Below, piece after piece: positions 59,001 through 64,000 of a stretch of 64,000 nucleotides of DNA; the stretch's first letter is position 1, and each line of letters opens with the position of its first letter. The stretch comes from Periconia sp. R9002 (Eukaryota > Ascomycota > Dothideomycetes > Pleosporales > Periconiaceae). Made by a program: the position numbers and the translations under genes. Below the pieces are notes generated by a model. That model had not been told where the DNA came from, did no database searches, and was given only the letters and a program-made list of their open reading frames with translations. The DNA lies in contig JAMAHW010000095.1 in assembly GCA_023627715.1 (NCBI GenBank), forward strand, positions 1-64,000, given 5' to 3'.

Positions 59001-59275
59001 CCTCACCACCATCCCCCGTCTCGCTGCAAGATTGGATCGCCGCGCTCAGCGAGGTCGATGCACACGACGCCGCCGCGGTCGCCGCGGCGCCTGCTGTTAA
59101 GATTCTGGGGTTCTTTAGGGGGTTGGGGGAGCGTGGAGGGGTGGCGATGTATGGTGGGGGAGGGATGTTTTCGACGGAGAAGGCGGTGGCGAGGAGTGAG
59201 GGGTTGAGAAGGGTTGGGGGGGTTAGGGGGGAGTGGGTTGGGAGGTGGATGAGGGGGTGGGAGGGGTTAGGGTAG
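56042..59275 (+). CDS. NRPS-like carboxylate reductase (A-T-R), intronless
   Basis: A single exon of about 1,077 aa; the start is the first in-frame ATG (MAPNYGSRLLPTVVDEVAE). It would adenylate a carboxylic acid, load it on a phosphopantetheine carrier and reduce it to an aldehyde or alcohol. The adenylation domain has ILHSSGSTGAPRPIQ (about residue 174), FFGQTEIGGTQ (about 327) and HGRADDIIVLSNGEKFNP, the form seen in fungal A-T-R enzymes. The carrier domain is DDLFVLGLDSLQTTEI (about 580). The reductase domain has VLLTGSTGSLGTQILLQL (about 684), ISSISSISNW and YAESKAVSERIL (about 857). No condensation domain is present. The product is unknown. The 3' half is extremely C-rich and the last 180 bases abruptly G-rich, unlike the first half. 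No obvious tailoring genes adjoin it. Confidence 0.92.
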   Translation: MAPNYGSRLLPTVVDEVAEHQPDLIYARVPLTSNISDGFKAVTFGDIASAANHVAAWIETTYGRSTDFRTIAYMGLGDLRYVVVFLAAVKCGYKVLLPSLRNSPWMNASLLEQTDGSILLYAPEVEGLVKRLLDHLPGLQLHPIQPLENLIHPDTPDYPYRKTFAEARWDPILILHSSGSTGAPRPIQMYHASLAVSDNDRNLPLVPGRVNQNWTLWDFPRKENFYSSFPPFHLAGFSSMVVLPIYYTNSTLVLTPPTRPPTGHLVSELMDHVALKSIFCPPIIAEQLVQEPTGIEKCKSLNFILYAGGPLSQEAGDTLSKVTDVCQFFGQTEIGGTQALVPRREDWASLEFHPLQETIMEPSIDGTFEMVFHRNPDLVGHRAVSCNFPDVEVYRTKDLFVPVPGKPGLWRFHGRADDIIVLSNGEKFNPVPSETEIGAHPLVAGALIIGNGYPQATLVLELKDPSQDHSKVIQEVWPTVEKANEQAPAHAKITKDKTLVASKHQAFERSPKGTVVRRTTGKKFEAQVANLFSEKISNDLGGLSLNSPYDLASFMQLVRDAVSIAFRGHSVGDADDLFVLGLDSLQTTEILTLVKAGILRSQSHYDVSWISPKLAYEYPSIASLSTALYSHLTSPPEKKDMDATQAHEAREKRLMDLVKKYTQALPEKLPPSPSSPQGSNLHVLLTGSTGSLGTQILLQLTSNPRVSQITCLDRSPNALDRIKASLSTWPHPPILDTTHISFHQADYSKPNLNLDPATLHNLHNTVNIIIHNAWKVNFNHSLPSFEPTHIRGVRHLINFSASSPLHPRIAFISSISSISNWSPSPTHPDSPIAPQHLHHAIPESLPPSPTAAQELGYAESKAVSERILAAAAQQSGVPASIIRVGQIAGPVSAANGAIWNEHEWFPLLIKTAKTIGKIPDTRGFMEYVDWIPVDVAATAVIDLSLPLPSPAPNTEEDPPLQIYHILNPNPTPWSELLPSLLPLISPSSPPSPVSLQDWIAALSEVDAHDAAAVAAAPAVKILGFFRGLGERGGVAMYGGGGMFSTEKAVARSEGLRRVGGVRGEWVGRWMRGWEGLG
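59107..59272 (+). other. G-run-rich segment, potential quadruplex former
   Basis: The coding strand of the last 55 codons of the A-T-R gene contains repeated runs of 3-7 G with short loops, notably at 59107-59141 and 59200-59272. This meets the usual G3+ loop rule for quadruplexes. It is a sequence pattern only. Confidence 0.55.
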
Positions 59276-59462
59276 CGAGTGTGGTGTGGATTAGGTGTGG
59301 GATTCTGGTGTTTCTTGTTCGTGGGTGGTTTCGTCGAAATAATGGCTTTACTTAGGGGGGGGAAACAAGCCCTTTCGATTTTTAAAGGGTGGAACTGAGA
59401 TCTTATGAACGAAAACCAAAGTACATAAACATAAATCCTTCCTGGTAACTACATATGCAACC

Positions 59463-59495
59463 AAAAAAAAAAAAATACAGCACACACACACACAC
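59463..59495. repeat. poly-A and (CA)n tract
   Basis: A run of 13 A (59463-59475), shortly followed by a (CA)n tract at 59481-59495. A second A-run lies near 59530-59546. Confidence 0.85.
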
Positions 59496-59612
59496 TAAAA
59501 ACCTTAACACGTCAATCTTTATGCTCTTTGAAAAAAAAAAAAAAAATCACACCTCACAAACCCCCCACCCCCCACCCCACCCAACCCCCAAAACAACAAA
59601 ACCTTCCCCAAG

Positions 59613-59646
<34 letters not shown>
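59613..59646. repeat. (CATA)n-(CA)n microsatellite
   Basis: Four-base CATA/TACA repeats change into an alternating CA tract. On the other strand this reads as a TG-rich microsatellite. Confidence 0.85.
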
Positions 59647-60079
59647 TCAACCAGTTGACCACCTCCTCGCTCAAACTTATACGTGTGTATACGTCTAGTA
59701 CATACACAACATACACAAACGTCCCCCCTTCTCCACCTGCGGGCAAACCCTAAACCCACCTCCCTACCTACACACTCCCACTCCACCACTTCAACCAACC
59801 CCATCCCATAAAAACACAAGAAGAAAAGAATACGCCATGTATCAACATGAATTTGATCGATAAGTGAGTGATGTTGGATTGGATCATCATACACACACAT
59901 ATACACGCACGAACGAAGCAAACTTGAAACTTCAAACACTGAAAAAGAAATCAGCTTTTACGCCATCGCCTCCAAAACATAAAAAGTAGAAAACGTGAAA
60001 TTTCCTCAAGAAAAACATTCCAATCAATCCATTATCTTGTAATGTTAAAATAACATAAAAAAAAAGAACTTTTTTTTGG

Positions 60080-60105
60080 TCTCTCTCTCTCTCTGTCTCT
60101 CTCTC
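60080..60105. repeat. (TC)n microsatellite
   Basis: An almost pure CT dinucleotide tract with a single G interruption. Confidence 0.85.
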
Positions 60106-60370
60106 CTGCTTCTACCAACAACCATCCCCCCGACAAAAAGTGCCCGATTCCTGGGATGATTTTTCCAAAATATCCCCATCCAACACATCTTCAACATCAT
60201 TTCGATCCATTCCATCGCGTAGCAGACCAACGACAGCCAGGTACCATTCGGCTTGCCGGTCCGTCTTGTCTGTCTGCTTCGACGGCCAATTGCATAAACG
60301 GCCGTCACCGCGCCTATCCACGTCCACCCCATCTCTCATCGAAAAGACCGGAGCTGTGAAGAAATCCATG

Positions 60371-60410
60371 CATCCATCCGTCCATCCGTCCATCCGTCCG
60401 TCCGTCCGTC
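60371..60410. repeat. (CATC/CGTC)n tetranucleotide repeat
   Basis: About ten tetranucleotide units, alternating CATC and CGTC at the left and pure CGTC at the right. Confidence 0.85.
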
Positions 60411-60850
60411 TCATAGCAGCCGGCCGTGCCAAAGAAACAAGGGGAAGGAGAAACAAGGCGGGAAGAAAAGTAGCAAAGAAAATAAAACTTCGAGTCGAAG
60501 GATTACAATACAGTCATAGGTCTGTAAGAAGAGAAGCAGAAACAAAGATTAAGAGAAACCTGGTATTCAGACATTAAGGGGTCGATGAGTGACCTATTGT
60601 GTAGCTCCCACTGTTGCGTCGACGCAAGCTCCGGGAGTGGGTGCTGTGTGAGGCGAGTATTGAAGAGGGACTGAGAGACTACGGGCATACACTGAACAAG
60701 CTCTCCCCCGTCCACAAGCGAGAGGAGGCCGACAGTTAAAAGTGGGTGATCAAGAAGGGAGAGAAAAGAAAATCCGAATTCCGCGGGCATAAAATGTCGT
60801 AAGAGAAAACAAAGTCAAAGACATGGCAAGTGTTCTCCAGTTGACAGATG

Positions 60851-62697
60851 TCACTCTGTCATGGAGCTGATTGGCGAACCGGCCCGGGTCTCATCGACTA
60901 GATCGCTCAACCGCATCTTCTTGTGTTGTGGTCCTTCCCCCTCGAGCTCGTCCAGACGTCTCTTGAGGTCTGCTTCTCGCTGTTTCGCCTGCTCAAGCTC
61001 AGCTCGCAGCTGAGCCTCCATGGAGCGGGCTGCCTTTTCACTTCCCTCCAGTTCAGACACACGGCCTCGGAAGAGATCGTTGACCAATTCAAGTTCGGAT
61101 ACGCGTGTTTTCAACGCGGTGTTCTGGGCGGATAGGGTATCGTAGGGTAGCGGGGGTTCAAGATGGGAGCCATTGAGCGAGGATGGAGCGGGCGAGGGCT
61201 GACGAAGGCCAAAGTTGGGCATTTGCGGGGATTGGAAGGCATCAGCGTGAAGCACGCCATCGAACATGTGCTGGGGAGCGATGTTGGAGGGATGACCAAA
61301 ACCTGGGGTGCCAGTGCGAGAGATGGGTGATTGTGAACGGTCAGAGAGACCCGACGAGATCTTGCCCGAGGTGCGGCGCTGTTGGGCGTAGGCGAGCGAT
61401 GCATCGGCGTCGGGGTGGGCAGCAGGCAGGCCGTTAACTTCGCCCGGCTGAAGAAAAGAAAAACAAGTCAGCAGATGAAGGGAGAGGCGGTACGCAGGAA
61501 ACACGTACCTTTTTGCGACTGCCAGGAGCGCCCGTCTTGACGCGGTTGCGGCTCTTGATCACATCGGTCTTGAGGGAGATGGGGCGCGGGCGGCCGTGCA
61601 GCTTAAGGAATAGACCGCAAGCGTTGCACAGCACGGAACCGGATTCATCGCGCCGCCACAGGGGGGTGGTGCTGGTGGTGCAGTTCTGGCAGACGGGCTG
61701 TCGAGGGAGTGGGTTAGCTGGGGGTGGTGATCTGATGATGATGACTTTTTGCAGCAGCTATCGATTGTGGATAGCGATAAGGATAAGAGACGAGGAATCT
61801 CAGAGGGCACCATGGCCAGCACACGACGCGCGGCGGCAGCAGACAAAGAAGAGAGCAGGCTTACCGGCGAGTTTCCACTGGCAGTGGCGGGAGCGGCGGT
61901 TGCGTAGGTCATGGTGTGTCCATTGGGAGGCCTGTGGTTGTCTGTCAGTGGGATGTCGGATGTGGTGATGGAAAAGTTCTGAGGAGCGGGCGCCAAGCCT
62001 GCGATAAGCCCGCCCGGCCTCCCTTCCCTCTTTCTGCCAATGCCCCTGCCCGCACGCTAAAACAACAACGCTACCTATACATATTACATGTATAGACGTG
62101 ACATGTATGCACTAGGTACATACATACACGGTCCCATCCTCATCCCCCCTCCGGTGGCAGAAGCGTCCGAGGACCAAAATGACGAGAAGAAGAAAATAAA
62201 ACGCACCTAGAAGCCGACAACGGCGGCGGCGACACATTCTGAGGCGGCGTACCGCCAACCACCCCATTATTACCATTACCACCACTGTTCTCGCTGCCAT
62301 TCACGCCGCCGCCGTCATTCCAACCTGGGCCCGCGGCCGCGCCATTGGGAGCCAGAGAAGCCAGCGTGGACAGAGCGGGCAGCTGGACCGAGCCGCCGTG
62401 GCTGCCGTGACGCGGTTGCTCCTGGTGCTGATGCGGATGCTGATGCTGGGGATGAAACGAAGCTACCGTCGACGTGGACGAGGGGCGCGAGATGTCGTGG
62501 CCGATGGACGGCAGCGCGGGGCGGTCATCGAGTGAGGAGGCCGTCTTGAGCGAAGGCAGGTCGAAGGCCTGCAGGATCGAGGGTCGGCGGAACGAGTCGA
62601 GGGCCTGGGGCCGTGGGAGGATCGAGGTCGCGAGAGCGGAAGCCGTGATGGTGGTGGTGCGTGGGCTGGGAGGGACGCAGCGTGTTGCGTCTCTCAC
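60851..62697 (-). CDS. areB: AreB-like GATA zinc-finger transcription factor (5' end unresolved)
   Basis: A nuclear GATA factor of the AreB/ASD-4/Dal80 type; known members repress or modulate nitrogen-regulated genes. Exons visible on the minus strand are 62697-62207, 61931-61865, 61697-61509 and 61447-60851; phases join (about 447 codons here). The zinc finger is [18 protein letters not shown] then [17 protein letters not shown] and [14 protein letters not shown], the AreB-type C-x2-C-x17-C-x2-C finger with its basic tail. The C-terminus is a coiled coil ([17 protein letters not shown] through [12 protein letters not shown]), the hallmark that separates AreB from AreA. The N-terminus is Ser/Pro/His/Gly-rich. 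No ATG opens the first visible exon, so translation must begin in an exon upstream of 62697, which I could not place. Confidence 0.85.
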
Positions 62698-64000
62698 AAT
62701 CCGTTCGGGGAGAAGGGTTGAAGGTAGGTATTATTGGTCGATGGCACCCGCTGGATGTGATGTCGAGCAGAGGGGAGGGGGGATTTGCTTTCTTGATTAT
62801 ACGCGGGAAATGAGTGTGCGCGCGCGCGTGTGTGTGCGTGTAAATGAGCGACGGGTATTATTAAGGTAGTAGTTGCGAGTGTTATTGTAAAGACCGACCA
62901 AACTATGCAGAAAAGAAGGTGACGATGATTATGATGAGAAGGGAAGAAGAAGCAAGAAGCAACAATACGGTAGGTAGAGTAATGAAAACGGTGCAAGGCA
63001 CAGACACCTAGGTACAAGACCCACCGTTTGGCGGATAAGGTATCGTTAAAGGGGAACCTTAGCGCCCTGGGTGGTCATCATCATCACTATCATCCATCAA
63101 TCAATTCGTCCCCCCCCGTATTACTACCCTTCCCTTCCTCCCTACATACACACTATTACGTATCTAGATAGTCCGCTCTTTATCGATTCTTGTCTCCTTT
63201 GCTTGGTGATGACACGCTAAGGCTAGCTATCGCCCGCCGATTAGGCATCAGGCATGGCATCAAGGACACGGGCATGGATGCGGAATCGATAAATGCAACA
63301 TCTGCAATCTAATTTACCCACACACCAGCACGCGCGCGCCATGTTTTAATTGGGGGCGTGCGTTGGTACCTGCAGCGACACGGCGCGTCAAGCATCAAAC
63401 GGCATTGGCATCTCTTCATCAATATGTGATGTGTACTTGTCTGTATTTGTACGCGTTAGAAAACCAAAGAAACCTCAATCACAAAGTAGAAAAAGAGCAC
63501 ATGGTGCCCGAGTACTACAAACACCAACACCACCAATCTCCCTTGTCCAACACGAAAAACAAGAAAAACAAACAACCTCCTCAACCCAGTCTCCGTTCTG
63601 TTCCCCAAACCCTCAAGCCACGACAACACGCAATCAGCCCGCTCCCCCTTGCGCCCGTTGGACAAAAACAAACACAAAACAAAACAAAACAAACATCACT
63701 CCACAACCTAAGGGTTTTCTACGGAAGAAAAAAAGAAAGCTCCATCAATCTTGTATACACACTACACTACGCCCCCAAAAATATCGATAAGACACAGAAG
63801 AAATCGATAAAAAGATTTCCTTTATTCAACACTTAGGTAAGTAGATACGTCGACAGATGATCAGGGGGCGGGTGGTGACCGGAAGTCTCTCCTGGACAGG
63901 GGGTGCATGTGGGTGGTTAACATTGTCATCACTAGGGATAGGGGTCTGGGCGCTAATTATGTAAGTAAATAAGTAGAAGGGATCAATGCGGGTTAGAGTT
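62698..64000. other. 5' region of the GATA gene
   Basis: It should contain the missing first exon, leader and promoter of the GATA gene. It holds a GT/GC microsatellite at 62814-62841 and low-complexity CA/AAAC-rich sequence at about 63500-63720. Open frames at 63350-63836 are compositional artefacts. Confidence 0.45.
62814..62841. repeat. (GC/GT)n alternating purine-pyrimidine tract
   Basis: An alternating GC/GT stretch, a potential Z-DNA former, upstream of the GATA coding exons. Confidence 0.8.

Larger units (their letters stand above)
59276..60850. other. convergent 3' region with microsatellites
   Basis: It lies between the A-T-R gene and the GATA gene. Low-complexity A/C-rich sequence dominates 59455-59760, and further simple repeats are listed separately. 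No gene is supported; long frames here are low-complexity artefacts. Confidence 0.55.

Noticed and set aside
59455..59939. Open frames through the A/C-rich microsatellite region
   Set aside because: They consist of simple repeats (Thr-His or Cys-Val runs) with no protein-like composition.
63350..63836. Two overlapping 146-157 codon frames near the window end
   Set aside because: Lys/Gln/Asn/Pro-rich low-complexity sequence in the GATA upstream region, without a domain.

Overview
The window is nuclear DNA of a filamentous ascomycete (Pezizomycotina). The evidence is many short spliceosomal introns of about 45-120 nt with GT..AG ends, secreted carbohydrate-active enzymes, NRPS-like reductases, a NACHT-type NLR, a DUF6590 fragment and an AreB-type GATA factor. 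The form of the Med21 and Rrg7 homologues makes me lean to Dothideomycetes, with low confidence. I see no rRNA, tRNA, CRISPR array or intact transposon. Exon structures were worked out by hand from splice signals and checked for phase continuity.

Layout. 0.5-2.9 kb: secreted GH3 beta-glucosidase (-). 5.4-7.5 kb: six-exon kelch-repeat membrane protein with a 12-nt micro-exon (+). 8.8-9.4 kb: small two-exon orphan (-). 9.9-11.5 kb: Serinc/TMS1 membrane protein (-). 12.9-14.9 kb: seven-exon MFS permease (+). 15.8-16.3 kb: DUF1772 membrane protein (+). 17.7-18.6 kb: cutinase whose 3' end is shifted near the catalytic His (+). 19.6-20.6 kb: short-chain dehydrogenase (+). 20.8-22.7 kb: AA7 oxidase with two chitin-binding modules (-). 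23.6-25.9 kb: seven-exon secreted protein of unknown family (-). 27.3-28.5 kb: conserved membrane-anchored hypothetical (-). 29.2-32.1 kb: NACHT NLR (+).

33.6-45.2 kb looks like a small secondary-metabolism locus. It holds an NRPS-like C*-A-T-R synthetase/reductase (+) with an in-frame TGA and a reading-frame break, an N,N-dimethylformamidase-like enzyme (-), a divergently transcribed UNC93-like MFS transporter (+), and a rhodopsin-domain membrane protein (+) that also has a single in-frame TGA. 46.2-47.2 kb is an NmrA/TIP30-like Rossmann protein (+), convergent with a secreted DUF1254/DUF1214 protein (-).

50.3-52.4 kb returns to core genes: Med21 (-) and an Rrg7-like mitochondrial protein (+) share a promoter. 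52.5-56 kb is gene-poor, with a 19-bp tandem repeat and a DUF6590 remnant. 56.0-59.3 kb is an intronless A-T-R NRPS-like reductase (+) with strong C/G strand skews. 59.3-60.8 kb holds microsatellites. 60.9-62.7 kb is an AreB-like GATA factor (-) whose start codon lies in an unresolved upstream exon. Overall the window alternates conserved housekeeping genes with plant-polymer/chitin-active secreted enzymes and accessory metabolic or immune-type genes, several of which appear to be decaying.
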